Source of the DNA: Bugula neritina
Lineage: Eukaryota > Bryozoa > Gymnolaemata > Cheilostomatida > Bugulidae
Assembly: GCA_964035545.1 (NCBI GenBank)
Contig: OZ037771.1
Span: 5,512,628-5,576,627 of the forward strand
Direction: 5' to 3'
DNA: 64,000 nucleotides
The position numbers and the translations under genes were made by a program. This document shows positions 1-12,900 of the stretch, piece after piece. The notes beneath the pieces were generated by a model. The model was not told the DNA's origin, ran no database searches, and saw nothing but the letters and a program-made list of their open reading frames with translations. Position 1 is the first letter of the stretch, and every line of letters starts with the position of its first letter.

Positions 1-3000
1 ACACTGTAGATAAAACACCAGTTATGATATAATACAGAAAAGCACAGATAAATTACTTGAAATAAAATATAGACACAGAAATATATGTTGTTGACAACAC
101 GCACTGGACATTCACTACGCCCCCATGCTTCAAATTATGCAAATGGATTTGTCATTCGATTCCTGGGGACAGTGTCAATCGAATAAAACCACAACCACAG
201 GTCAATGCAAACCACAACCGCAAATCCATCTACACAGCATCTATCCCAACCATGAGAATGTAGTCATTAAGTCAAATCTATGTATCATTTGAAGCTAACT
301 ACTTCTGTTCTGCTATAAGTTGACTTACAGGTAAGTGATGAGTTACTCTGTTGGATTGTAGGAGGAGGGTCTTGAGGTTACCCTTATCAGAGTGAGGGTA
401 GACGAGTAGAGGGGGCTGATCCAAACACACACCTATCACAGGGTTGATGAACTGGTGGTTGAGGCCTTTAAGCAGGCAACTTTCTGTCAGCATAGTTCTA
501 GTTTGTTCTTCAGAGGTCTCTGCTATAATATACCATGTGATAATATACTGTGTGATAACATACTATATGATAATATACTGTGTGATAATATACCATGTTA
601 TAATATACTGTGTGATAATATACCATATGATAATATACTATGTGATAACATACCGTGTGATAATGTACTGTGTGATAATATACCGTGTGATAATATACCG
701 TGTGATAATATACCGTGTGATAATATACTATGTGATAATATACCGTGTGATAATATACCGTGTGATAATATACTATGTGATAATATTATACCATATGATA
801 ATATACTGTGTGATAATATACTGTGTGATAATATACCATGTTATAATATACTGTGTGATAATATACCATATGATAATATACTATGTGATAATATACCGTG
901 TGATAATATACTGTGTAATAATATACCGTGTGATAATATACTGTGTAATAATATACTGTGTGATAATGTACTGTGTGATAATATACCGTGTGATAATATA
1001 CTGTGTGATAATATACCGTGTGATAATATACTGTGTAATAATATACCGTGTGATAATATACTGTGTAATAATATACTGTGTGATAATGTACTGTGTGATA
1101 ATATACCGTGTGATAATATACTGTGTGATAATATACCGTGTGATAATATACTGTGTGATAATATACCGTGTGATAATATACTGTGTAATAATATACCGTG
1201 TGATAATATACTGTGTAATAATATACTGTGTGATAATGTACTGTGTGATAATATACCGTGTGATAATATACTGTGTGATAATATACCGTGTGATAATATA
1301 CTGTGTAATAATATACCGTGTGATAATATACTGTGTGATAATATACTGTGTGATAATATACTATATGATAATATACTGTGTGATAATATACTATGTGATA
1401 ATATACTGTGTGATAATATACTATGTGATAATATACTGTGTGATAATATACTGTGTGATAATATACTATATGATAATATACTATATGATAATATACTATG
1501 TGGTAATATACTATGTGATAATATACTGTGTGATAATATACTATGTGATAATATACTGTGTGATAATATACTATGTGATAATATACTGTGTGATAATATA
1601 CTATGTGATAATATACTATATGATAATATACTATATGATAATATACTATAGGATAATATACTGTGTGATAATATACCGTATGATAATATACGCTGACAAA
1701 TACTAACCGGATGCTGACTTTATAAGTACTTTCTGCTCATAGCATTCCTCCGTCTCATCCTGTACATACACCACCCCGTGATACAGCTTACCAAAACCTC
1801 CTGAAAACACAACTGTCTTGTTTACAGCATACTTACTACTATATCTACCCTATCCTATGCTATCCTAAATTATCTTACCCTACGTTATGCTCCACTATCC
1901 AACCCTAACATATCCTAAATTATACCAAGTTATCCTAACCTAATCTAAACTACCCTATACTTTTTAAGTAATTAGAGATTCAATGACCACCTGTATGCTA
2001 AAATCTACCTCCCCTAAACTGAGATTACTTATTGTTCACAATATTCATGAGAAAAATATTAAATTTCAACCAAATTATTGACAAAATTACCAAATGAAAG
2101 ATTGGCAAAATCATGTAAAATATGTTTACCGGATAGAAGCACTTCCCCAAGATGCACACTTTCCCTGTTAATGGCCAGAGGTGCTAAAGAGAGTTGAATA
2201 TCACACGCAGACGTAGAGGGAGGGATGCTGAACGAGGAGAGAGTTCCCTTACGTGAGCTCGGTAAGCTCATCAGACTAGAGTTCCTGTTGCCATCTAGAC
2301 GCAGCAGGCCAGACCCGTGGTTAGAGCTGCCAATCACACTGAAATACGGCAGCATCTATTAGTAGATGGCAGCAGAGACTGAACATAGTTCTCTCACAGC
2401 AGCTGTCTATACACTGCTGTGGTTATCTCCTGATCAATAGTAAGCTAAAACTGCTACTAACTTCTCATATATTAAGCAGAGTGATAATGGGTAGAATGCT
2501 GTTTATTACTAATATTCAAGTTATTGCTTAGGAGCTACTTTTTTTTGGCATACATTTGTTGACAGAGTATTGTACACTTGAAAGGTAAAATCATTGCGGA
2601 CACTTTTCAGAGTAGAATACTAGCTAAACTATACAAATCCACAGAGTGTGAAGCGAGGATACGATGGTGCACCAGAAAAATAAAAATATTCAACACGTCA
2701 TTGAGTTACAAAATAGCAACAAGAAACCACAGAGCACCAAATTTGATACGAGATATTCACTGCGTTTTCCAGCTTCGCATTATGCATTATGGATTTTTTC
2801 ATACGGTGTTTGGAAACAGTTGCATTGAATTAAACCGCAACGATAAGTTCATGCAAACTGCAACCACAAATTCCTCTGCACGAACATCCATTCGCATAAT
2901 TCGAAGTTATGAAAATGCAGTGATAGTACTCTGTAAGCTGTGCCCTGTACCTGGGTCTGTCGTTGACAATCAGAGTGGTGTGTCTACGGGTTCGGATGTA

Positions 3001-6000
3001 CAGAGTGAATATAATAACAGCCACCAGGAGAATAATGGCAGAAGCCACGCCCACAGCTACATAAAATATCTCCGTGGAGGTTGGCTTAGCTCTTATATTA
3101 GTAGGTGAAACAGCACCTGGCAGCTCTACAAAACATGAACAGTATTTTGGAGTTATCATACCACTAACAGTTCAGTGGTCTAGGGGTTAGAGTGTTTGCT
3201 TCGTAAACATGAAGTCATGGGTTCAAACCCCAGCAAAGGCCATTATTGATGTTAGGAAAAGCATCCAGTCATAATTGCTCCTGTGCCTCATCTGAATAAG
3301 TCCTTAGCCCGATTTAACAAAAATCCCTTTCCATCAGGGGTTTTCTCACAGGGATGGGGACTATAAACTTGTAAGGGTTTAACAGTTCAGTGTACTCAAT
3401 AGTACCAGTATATACATTTATAATGCTGTTATATTATACAGCATAGACCAGTATTAATGATTTTCTTGAATGCATTTATATTCGGAGAACAGATAAGTGT
3501 GACAAGTACAACTCAAAACTAAAGGTTACGGACACTGTAGTACCGCCAAGGGTAATCATACCAACACAGCAACATGCAACTATCAACTCTCTTATTTTGA
3601 CATCAATTCCGAGAAAATTCAAGCAAGGTTGATGCAAATAACATAAAATATATAATACTTTGTCTAATTTCATCTCTACCTGTGGAGGCTCTAAACTGTA
3701 GAGAATCTTTAACATTTTGATCAAATTCATTGAGAGAAGGTGCGCTGGCAGAGTCTAAAACATGCAACAAAAATTATGTGTATTATATATGTAATGTATA
3801 TACCGTTTGTATAAAGTATATCACATGTATTATGTATATCACATGTATTATGTATATCATATGCATCATGTATATCATATGCATCATGTATATTATATGT
3901 ATCATGTATATTATATGTATCATGTATATTATATACGTATCATGTATATCATATGCATCATGTATATCATATGCATCATGTATATTATATGTATCATGTA
4001 TATTATATGTATCATATATATATTGTATGCAACAAGTTAGCAGGTACGTATTTAGTGATCTGATAATCATTTCTTCATGTAAACATTTAGTCAGCAAACA
4101 AAACCTAGCAGAGCATTTCTGCAGCACCAACTGTTGTGCTGCAGAAAGACATTTACCTGCAGAGAGAGAGCTACCGGACTCAATAGGAGATACACACTTA
4201 TATGTACTACTAACTGTAAGAGCGAGAGAAGACATAATCCTGCATGCAGGTAGCTTACAGGTAGAATATAATGACTCACTAGACACTGAGCACAACTTCT
4301 TCCTCTTTAAAGACAGGTTTGTGATGTCATCATTACCAGACATGTTTGTGAGACTCAAGTTTACCTGAATTCGGACAGCCGGACGTCTACCCGTACAGTT
4401 GAACACCATCTGTATGGCTGAAAGAATACAAATAGACATGAAACTTTATAAAATAAAACAATATGGTAGCAGCTAGTTAACATTTCCCATCTAGAAAACC
4501 TTCTCTAAGTGTGTTGTAGGTATATAGTCTGAGAACTGCTTACCTGATTGCTGCATAGGTATATAGTCTGGGAACTGCTTACCTGATTGCTGTGTAGGTA
4601 CGAGACCAGAAGAAGAGATATTGAGCTGAACAGGCAACTCAATAGCATCTTGGTAGTCGGTAACAAAAGAAAGTCGGTAGGAAATCTGAAATTATAACAC
4701 AAACAGTTCCATATATGAGCCTACAAGGTCATTGCAAGGTGAACTTTCTAACCATGATATGCAGAGAGAAATGCTGCTTGAGGCTAGAAAAACACTAAAG
4801 ACCGCAAGTGGAGAAAAATAGTGTGAGCATATGCTGATGTATTCGTGTCAGACAAAGTAAAGCCTCTTCTATGAAAATTGAGTAAAAATTAACATAATTA
4901 GGAAAACTCAACAAAAAATGGTGTCACCAAAACAATATGAAAAATACTCATATATGCATGTAGACTCTAATGAAATATGTCATACAAAGCCATACACTGC
5001 ACCATCAAGGCAGATGTGTGTCAAGTTATTTACTTATGTAAGACTGATATAACTATTCCAAACAATACACTGAGTTACTTCAAAATATTAACAACTAATA
5101 GCTAAGGATTTCACTTGCATGAGAGACTTTTTAGACAACTAGATACAAACTAATACGAAAGATTACAATTACAAATATAACGTGAGGACTAAAGTGCAAC
5201 CTAAATCATCAAGGATAACTCAAGTCATCAAGTGCAACTCAAGTCTTCAATGTTGTGGAGCCTTTTTACTGCCACTAGATTATTTGTTGTAAAGCTTACA
5301 TTGGTGACTAGTAAAAGTAATTAAACACTCGTATTTATATTCTCCTAGATTGTTTTAAGCTGGTAGGACTGAACAATATATACACATTCATTGATATTTC
5401 AACAGAGTTTGTAGAGCAAACACACAGTAAAAAAGTATGGTGCCAGCATTTTCTAGGTGACTGACTGGAAGCCAAATGAAAAATCATTACTCATTCCATT
5501 TTTTATTGATTCAGATTCTATATAAAATAAGGGCTTACCAAAATTAAATATGTTGCATAATTCACACTTGGCCCGTTAATAACCAATTTTAAACAATAAA
5601 TGATATTTTGATGCAAATTGGGTGGTTAAACCTTGCCTGGGGTCACAGTGATGGATTGCTGAATGAATGCAACGCTGACGAGACGAATTTATTTAAAACT
5701 TTTCAATTTTGGAAAATATTGTATCAGGTTACAATTAATAGCAGAAATTAATTCTGGAGAATTCAAATAGTCATACAGACTTGAGTGAAAATCAGTTAAT
5801 AACTACTTTTAAAAATACACAAATTGAAGTGAAACTTTTTTATAAGAATGAGCAGCAATCAATATTATTGGATAAATGATGGTATTCTAACTGATAGACA
5901 CGAAAGCACAACTCATTCCGGAAAAGCAATTAGTTTTGAAATAGCTGAGTTATTGAGAAAAAAATGTAGACAATGACATCATTTCCTAATGGGTTAGACC

Positions 6001-6935
6001 TATAGATCTCAGTAGTCACCATTTATCCCCTTACAGTTCAACAAAATCCTACTGTTAACACTTGTTCAACTACAATAAGCAAACAGATACCGTCAGCTAA
6101 TTCGACTTCTGTAAAAATACATTCTTCTACTACATTGAATCATGGAGATGCCATGTTGAAACAGTGAACAACAACAACAAGTATGTCCTTTGGACATTGC
6201 AATGTTAAAACCCCATATGCATTGAAAAGCACTCCATACAAGCTGCGGAGACAAAGTTGTTACAATTCTTTTATTTTGATTCAAGTAAGAGCTCATGAAG
6301 TTCATGTGATAACATATATTCAAGACGTTTCAACCTGCTTTCAGCTCATATAAAATCTCTTTCAAGGTTGTGTTTATAGAGAACACAATTGCCTAGTACA
6401 TCGTGATATTATTAAACAACTTTTAATCAGTGAGTAGTTTGACCTGACCATTACAAAGAGCACAAGCAGTTTCAGGCAGTGAAACTATACATACTGGAAG
6501 TAATTGTTACAGCCAAGTAGTAGATGTAATAGAATACCGGTCTGGCAGGGTTTCTGTTGCGCCAACTCAGAACGTGATCGTCATAAGAGCTGTTGATAAG
6601 TAACTCTGAGGAGAGGGCGTGTGTCATGAACTTATCTTTCAGTATGTAGTAGACTTGTGCATCCATTCCTACAGAAAGAGTAGAGTATGGCATATTAGCA
6701 TAGCTAGCACCTGCAAGTACTGGACATATATGTCCATGTGTGTTGCAGCAGGTAGTATATAAAACTGATATGAGCCAACAGATTGCTGTACTTATAACAT
6801 ATATACAAGCTGAGAATAGTACCTACCAAGGAGTCTATTGGTTTCCCTCTCTGACATGAACAGCTCAAACTGACTGGTGCACATAGTGAGCCTAGCCACA
6901 AACACCAACAGAAGCAACTGCGAGAACGCCGCCAT
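1..6935 (-). CDS. RYK: RYK/Derailed-type Wnt receptor (WIF domain, TM, kinase-like domain), 3' part beyond the window
   Basis: Single-pass plasma-membrane receptor of the RYK family; known members bind Wnt ligands through a WIF domain and carry a kinase-like domain with little or no activity. Exons by hand: 6935-6827, 6668-6538, 4685-4583, 4417-4280, 3125-2951, 2338-2130, 1800-1708 and 522-329. All phases agree and give 384 codons before the window ends, with the gene continuing left of position 1. Exon 1 holds ATG 6935 and a hydrophobic signal peptide, then the WIF start (FELFMSERETNRLLG). WIF continues through exons 2-4 and ends near KRKKLC. A TM segment (EIFYVAVGVASAIILLVAVI) follows. The kinase N-lobe has a glycine loop LLSGGFGKLYHG, the lysine in VLIKSA, and the RYK-typical MLTESCLLKGL and GNLK. 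The first loop glycine is missing, as in known RYKs. The HRD and DFG motifs lie outside the window. The donor of exon 4 could instead be 4259, but that meets a stop at the next junction. Confidence 0.9.
525..1690. repeat. 15-bp minisatellite, about 77 units, in a RYK intron
   Basis: Head-to-tail units of roughly ATAATATACTGTGTG, with variants (ACCGTGTG, ACTATGTG, GTAATA). Higher-order blocks recur, for example around 900-1340. Because the period is a multiple of three and the units lack stops in two frames, long spurious ORFs appear on the + strand. The array fills the intron up to a few bases from the acceptor of the RYK exon that starts at 522. Confidence 0.97.
3168..3380 (+). mobile_element. 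tRNA-Thr-derived SINE, copy 1
   Basis: The 5' part is tRNA-like, with an A-box region (GTCTAGGGGTTAGAG), an anticodon-loop region TTCGTAAAC and a B box (GGGTTCAAACCCC). The tRNA-unrelated body (GTTAGGAAAAGCATCCAGTC) and the end (GACTATAAACTTG) are shared with copies at 34447-34656 and 49025-49240. It lies in a RYK intron. The best tRNA resemblance is to tRNA-Thr(UGU). Confidence 0.8.
3795..4030. repeat. ATGTATATCATATGCATC-type minisatellite in a RYK intron
   Basis: Imperfect units of about 18-20 bp alternate between ATGTATATCATATGCATC and ATGTATATTATATGTATC. The array lies between the WIF exon and the TM exon of RYK and creates spurious Tyr/Ile/Met-rich ORFs on both strands. Confidence 0.9.
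4515..4600 (-). repeat. 39-bp tandem duplication spanning the exon 3 splice donor of RYK
   Basis: On the minus strand the sequence around CAGCAATCAG/GTAAGCAG occurs twice, with donors at 4582-4581 and 4543-4542, exactly 39 bp apart. A partial third copy follows. The 39 bp between the two donors is open in the reading frame (13 codons, starting GKQFSDYIP). Confidence 0.85.
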
Positions 6936-9930
6936 CACAAACACATTAGACTGAGAGTCATGTCATAAGTCTGAGAAACCCTGGCTGGTAGGCTACCATT
7001 TCAAAGAGTTCAAGTGTCCTGGAGTCATCCGAAGCTGGCAACTCTGCTAGTGTAAACATAAGAATTGAGTATTGATGATGGCTGATGTACAAATAAAAAA
7101 GGTATTTGGTGAGCACATACGGCATAATAGTATTGTTTACAAAGCATATTTTATTACGAGATTGCCTGTGCCAATAAAGATTGAGTAGTGAAATTGCATT
7201 CATAACAAATATTAGGTAGCAGTATACTAAAGTATTAAATGAGGAATAGAACTCGTATTTTGCAGGTTGTTTTATGACCACATTAACATGCATGCCTTTA
7301 TTACATATAATATATTATAAGGTGGTCAGACTTATTCCTAAATTAAAAGCGAACAGATGCCAATTCATGCTAAACATATGCACCAAAATTGATAGCAAAA
7401 AACAAACGAAACTTCACTACTAAAATTTTTCGAATGGTAGTCTATTTAAATCAAAATAATAACAAAAAATTTTTTCTTGGACTTTGTGTTTACTGATTTA
7501 AGGGTTAATATTAATATCAAAATCAAGATTATAATGTACCAATCTGACATTACCTTGTTTACTATTAATACAAAAACCAAGAAAATATAATTAAATAATC
7601 ATTAAACTTATTGACTATTACAATGACTGAAACTTCAAAATCAATATAAATATTTATAGTTAATAGGTGACCAAAAGTACAAGTATGATTGACACTCATC
7701 TATATTGATATTAGAACTAGATGTGCCAGTAAGTGAGTCAAGTTTTGAGTATTAGTATCATTTTGAGTGCATCCAAATTCTACTTCAAGTTGTAATTCAT
7801 ATTAATATATAATTGAATATATGTATTATTGTATCAATGTGCGTGCTGCTGCAAAATAAATTCATATAGAAATTTGGCTGTCGCTAACAGCTGAACATAT
7901 AGTTTGATATACAAACTATAACCTGAGAAAAAAACATAAAATTTCTAACTAAAATTATACTTATTACTATAAACTAAAATTATTAGCTAATAAACTTTTG
8001 ATTTTCTCTCACAATTATAAAAATAGCCATAGGTATATAAATACTTCTAATCATTGTGCCAAGAAAGTTAACTATTATGTGCATAAATTTTAGGTGACAG
8101 ATCTCTTCATAAGTATTAACACAGCTGAGCGCAGTTATGTTAATATTTTCTTCTTCAATTTTTTTACTGACTCATATAAAGCTAGAATGACTAATGATTA
8201 ACGAGTGATACTAAAAATTATCATTATAAAATTATAAAATTGACAAAATTCTAACAGTTGTAAAACAAAAATAAGTCAATGCTGGCATAATGTAAAGTAA
8301 GACAGAGCATAACTTATAAGAATGATAACTGACAGGGGTTTTAATAATTATAATTATACTTTTAGTTATACTTATGTCTTATTACACTCACAGTTATAAC
8401 TACAAGCTTAGGTTATGACTTGAAGTTAAACTTATAAGCATAACTTATACTTATAGTTATACTCATACTGATGCACCCATACAGGTTACCTCAGATGAGG
8501 TAGTACTTTCTTGCAATCTGTGTTCAGATCTGATGGGAAGCCTCTAGTTATATATTGCAACAGCGTAGTACTGTTTAGTGTCTCAGTTGGTGAAAAAGTT
8601 TTATCTTACGAATTGATTGTATTAGTGTTTCAATTGACTAGTTGAGATTCTCATGTCATGGATTGTCCTTGGTAGGAAGCTGTCATGGGTAATCCAAGTT
8701 AGTCTATGTCTAGTCTAACCCTTAGAATGATATTTATACTTACAATAATACTAATAGTAATAGTAACGAGGAATACTAGCACTGATACTAACACTAATAC
8801 TAATACAATAGCAATACTTGTAGTCATACTGATACTAAATAGTTAAGCTTAAGAAAGTTCAAGATAAAGATGTACTAGTATAAGTATTACTAAAAACCCA
8901 GAGACCAGAATATCAGTATTACTATTAGTATTACTATTATTATTAGTATTACTATAAATATATACTTTTTACTTTATAAACATACTGAGATTTTAAAATT
9001 TTCCACTTAGATTTACTTTTAAAACTATTAATTAATGCCATTACCATTACTAATACTCTAATACTAATAGTTATAGACATTCAATTTCATAATGATAATG
9101 ACAATCATTATGCATTATTATTATGATTATCATAGTCAATACCATTATCATAGAGTTAGACATTCACTGTTAGTGTTCACATAATCATAACGATAATCCT
9201 ATTCATATTGATATGCCAACGGCTACTGGCTTACACTTTGGCTTACACTTCTAAGTCTCACACCTTTAGCCTTCAGGCTGAGTTACAATTGCCATTGCCT
9301 ATTCACATTGGCATTGCACTTAGAGTCAGTCTTACAGTTACATTACAGATTACTTTTACTTTTTATTTTAGTTTTAATTTAATTTCAAGTTAAATTAATC
9401 ATTTAACTTTAAGTTAATGCTTCAGTTTGAGAAATTATACTAGTATTACTTTTGATTTATTATTTATTATACTTTGTAATAAATTTACAAATCAACTTAC
9501 AGCTTTTACTACTCCACAAATACTATTAATTTAATTTAATTTTCAATAATTTTGTGCCCAGGCATAGGGAAGACTCAAGTTTGTAGATTCAGATCCATAA
9601 CTGAAACTTGTGAAGGCACGATAATTGTTAGATATAATCGCCGTTCCAACCCCCTACCGCAAACAAGTTGTGAAACTATTATTGCAAGTCGTACATATCA
9701 TAGTTACCAATATTATTATCGTTGATAATCAAAAGGGCAGTACGATATCTTGTAGGCCAATAGCGTTGAACTTCCTTTCGTAACTTTATTTCTTTTTGGG
9801 TCAGAGGTAGAACTAGAAGATATTATAATTATTGTTATTTCTCTTTCAGTTTCACCGTCCTCAAAAGTTTAAGATTAAGATTCGTGACTCTCCAGCTATT
9901 AGCTAGAATATTGGACTTGGTTTTGTAATT
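6936..9930. other. Intergenic region between divergent RYK and septin genes
   Basis: No coding sequence was recognised. The stretch is very AT-rich. From about 8700 on it contains degenerate short motifs such as ACTAATACTAATAC. It must hold both promoters, since RYK starts at 6935 (-) and septin at 9931 (+), but I see no clear core promoter element. Confidence 0.6.
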
Positions 9931-12900
9931 ATGGCAGATCAAGCAGCTCCCCCTAAGGCTGAAGTAGTAAAAAATGCGGTAAGTTAGATCAAGAGTGATG
10001 ACCATGACTAAAACTAAAAGTAAAAGTGAATCACAAAGTTAATCTTATGTCTTATCAGTTATCACTTCAAGTTTAACTCCAAGTTCAACTTATAACTATC
10101 AATAATGAATAATCAAGTAATGATAATCATACTGATGGTGATAACTCTACAGTCTACACTCTCTACAAGCTACTGAGTAGTGAGTACTGAGTCTACACTA
10201 CAGTCTGACTCTGAGTCTATGGTTCACAATCACTATGATTTATCACTATCACTATGAACTTTAAGTATGACTAAGACTTGGGTATCAGTATCGGTATAAA
10301 ATTGAGTGAGTTCCAAAGTAATTAGTATGACTATGATACTGACAGAAATAGTAATATCAATAAACTTAAGTAAATTAGTAATAAACTGAGTGTGCTGCAT
10401 CAGGGTGAGTATGACTTAGACTAACACTATGAAAACCAATATGAATGTGATATTGATAATGATTATTAGTATGGGTATCAGACGCAGGCACTGTGAGTAT
10501 GAGTATCAGCATGACTATCAGTATCACTGAATCTCAATTTGGATTCGACTTATTTCTCAATATAATACCATGGACTTGGAGTTGGACTTGCCATTAGACT
10601 CATACTGATACTGATAGTGATACTCAGTCTTATACTGATAGTGATGGTCATAGTGATACTCACACTAATAGACGATAGTCATTGTTGTATTTATATGGAT
10701 ACTCGTACTTAATCTTATCTAATTTCATTTACATTTATCTCATATTGATATTGATATTCATTTTGCTACTCATACTCATTTACTGATAGTGATACTCACA
10801 CTTTCACTTTGACTACGGATAGCTGATAAACATAGTCATAGTGATAGCTACTTATACCAATATTCGGTCTCACTGGTGGTAAGACTAAGTAATGCGATGA
10901 CCTTTCTGGACACAATTTTATGTCTGACAGTGACACTGACAGGCTGACTAGTCTACCATTACATACAGTATTAGTATGCCTGGTCAAGATTTAATGCAAT
11001 TCTCATTAATATTAACATAACCATAGTGTAAATAGTTATATTGTAAGTTTATAGATGCAGCTTCAGACAAATTATCTGCAGTGCAATATTATATCTTAAC
11101 CAGGTAGTTTGCCATATCCAAGCATTTCATATTTTACAAAAGAAAAAATATTTGAATCTTTTAGATTACCAAACTTTGTATGTTGGCTTGATGTTTTTAA
11201 TTCAAATTTTCCTTTTGCGTTGAAAATTTTTCGCCCTTGAGCTAAAATATGAAAATAATAGTTTGTTGAGAAAAATTGAGTGCTTTCCATTATTTATTAT
11301 TTGCAATAGGCATTTAGAAATATTTACTGAGTCACATTCGTTTTCTTCTAAAAGACTACACTCCTACAAGGAAGTGACCTAAGTATTTGTATGATAAATA
11401 AAATGACTCAATAAAGTGTCTCTGTAGCTGCTCTGCCCCAGTTTTCCAGCTCTTGAGCAGGAAACTAAATATATTCAGTACTATTCAGAGTGTTACATGT
11501 TCTCATAAGATCTTAAACTATGCTTTCAGACAAACCTACGGGAACTTTCTTTGTCTGGGCATGTGGGATTTGACAGTCTTCCTGAACAGCTAGTGAACAA
11601 GTCAATCACACAAGGGTTTGCTTTCAACATTCTCTGTGTTGGTAAGAATATGTTGAAATATGTAATATTTTTACTGCTTTTCTAATCTTCAAACTTAACA
11701 ATTTATTTAAAATTTTGTTTCAAACATGCTATAGATCATATATAGTGTAGCATCTTGTGACTGTAAATGGTTTTCTAGTTTCGAAGTAGTTTTGAGGTAT
11801 GAGATAACTTAGTTTCCACTCCACATTGGAGCGTTTAGGTAAAAAATTTGACTGTTGAAACTGGTAGCTTTAAAAATGGAATCGTCATGGAAAGCACATT
11901 GGGAGTGTGATATCTTAAACACACATGCTTTCTTGCTGGCCGAAATTTGTGTAAGTGTCGTCAATCGAAGTAGAAGAACATTTTACATGGCACTTGTTAA
12001 CTATGTTTGCAGGAAGTATCATAAAGAAATGGACTTGTCTGCCTGTAAATACATACTTTTGAGCCTGTTCAATCAACCTCATTACATCAATTCAAAAAAT
12101 CGTTTGCTTAGATGTGTTGAACATGCAAAACATACTGTGCTTTCAAAAACTAGTGAGGATGAAAAAAGTGTTGTTTTACTAAAACATCCGAATGTGGACA
12201 GACCTTAAACTGAAAGTGAGGTTTTGCTTTTATTAACCATGCATACTTTGGAAGTACTATTTTGACCTCACATTGAAACAGCATGATGTGCAGGCTGAAA
12301 GTTCCCATCATGCCATGTTCACTGGTCGCTAAGGAACTTGTCCTTGATCACTGTTGGATGATTTATATTATCAAATAGACTTTTATTCAAAAAGTAACAG
12401 TGGCCGTTCGTTTTTATAGTGGCAATTAACTTGAGTGTTGAATATTCAGAGAGTTTGTATTTACGTTTAATAAAACAGTTCTGGTATTGTATCATAGGTG
12501 AGACTGGCCTTGGAAAATCTACACTCATGGATACACTATTCAACACACAGTTTGACTCTACACCATCTACTCACTTTATTAGAGAAGTAGGCGTGAAGGC
12601 TCACACCTATGGTATTACATTGTTTTACTCCGTATATAGTATTAATAGCTGGCTGTATAAACTCTACTATAAATAGGATTTGTAGTGCAATATATTTCAG
12701 TGTAATTCATCACCGTTATACAACCTAATATCTCTACTGTGATTTCTATGCCACGGTTGCAAATGGCTCTAAACAAGTAGTTATATAGATTATAGAATCT
12801 AAGGTTTTTGATCTACACTTTACCAAATATAATCTCGGGTAGTCATGCAATTACCAGCTTCTTCTAAATGTTTAGTATTGTCAATGGCTATTTCCATGCT

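Noticed and set aside
444-1706. 400-residue + strand ORFs with Tyr/Ile/Cys/Asn repeats
   Set aside because: Produced by the 15-bp minisatellite in a RYK intron; two different frames are open at once, and the repeat unit has no codon-level conservation.
3173-3240. Possible functional tRNA gene
   Set aside because: The tRNA-like part is diverged, is fused to a body shared with two other copies, and does not fold into a convincing acceptor stem; it is the head of a SINE.
3730-4439. ORFs of over 200 residues on both strands
   Set aside because: The low-complexity part comes from an intronic ATGTATATCATATG array; only the RYK WIF exon (4417-4280, minus) inside it is real.
11855-12208. 117-residue + strand ORF in septin intron 2
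   Set aside because: Nominal TTG start, no recognisable domain, lies wholly inside an intron of a good gene. It could be an old repeat fragment, but nothing supports a gene.
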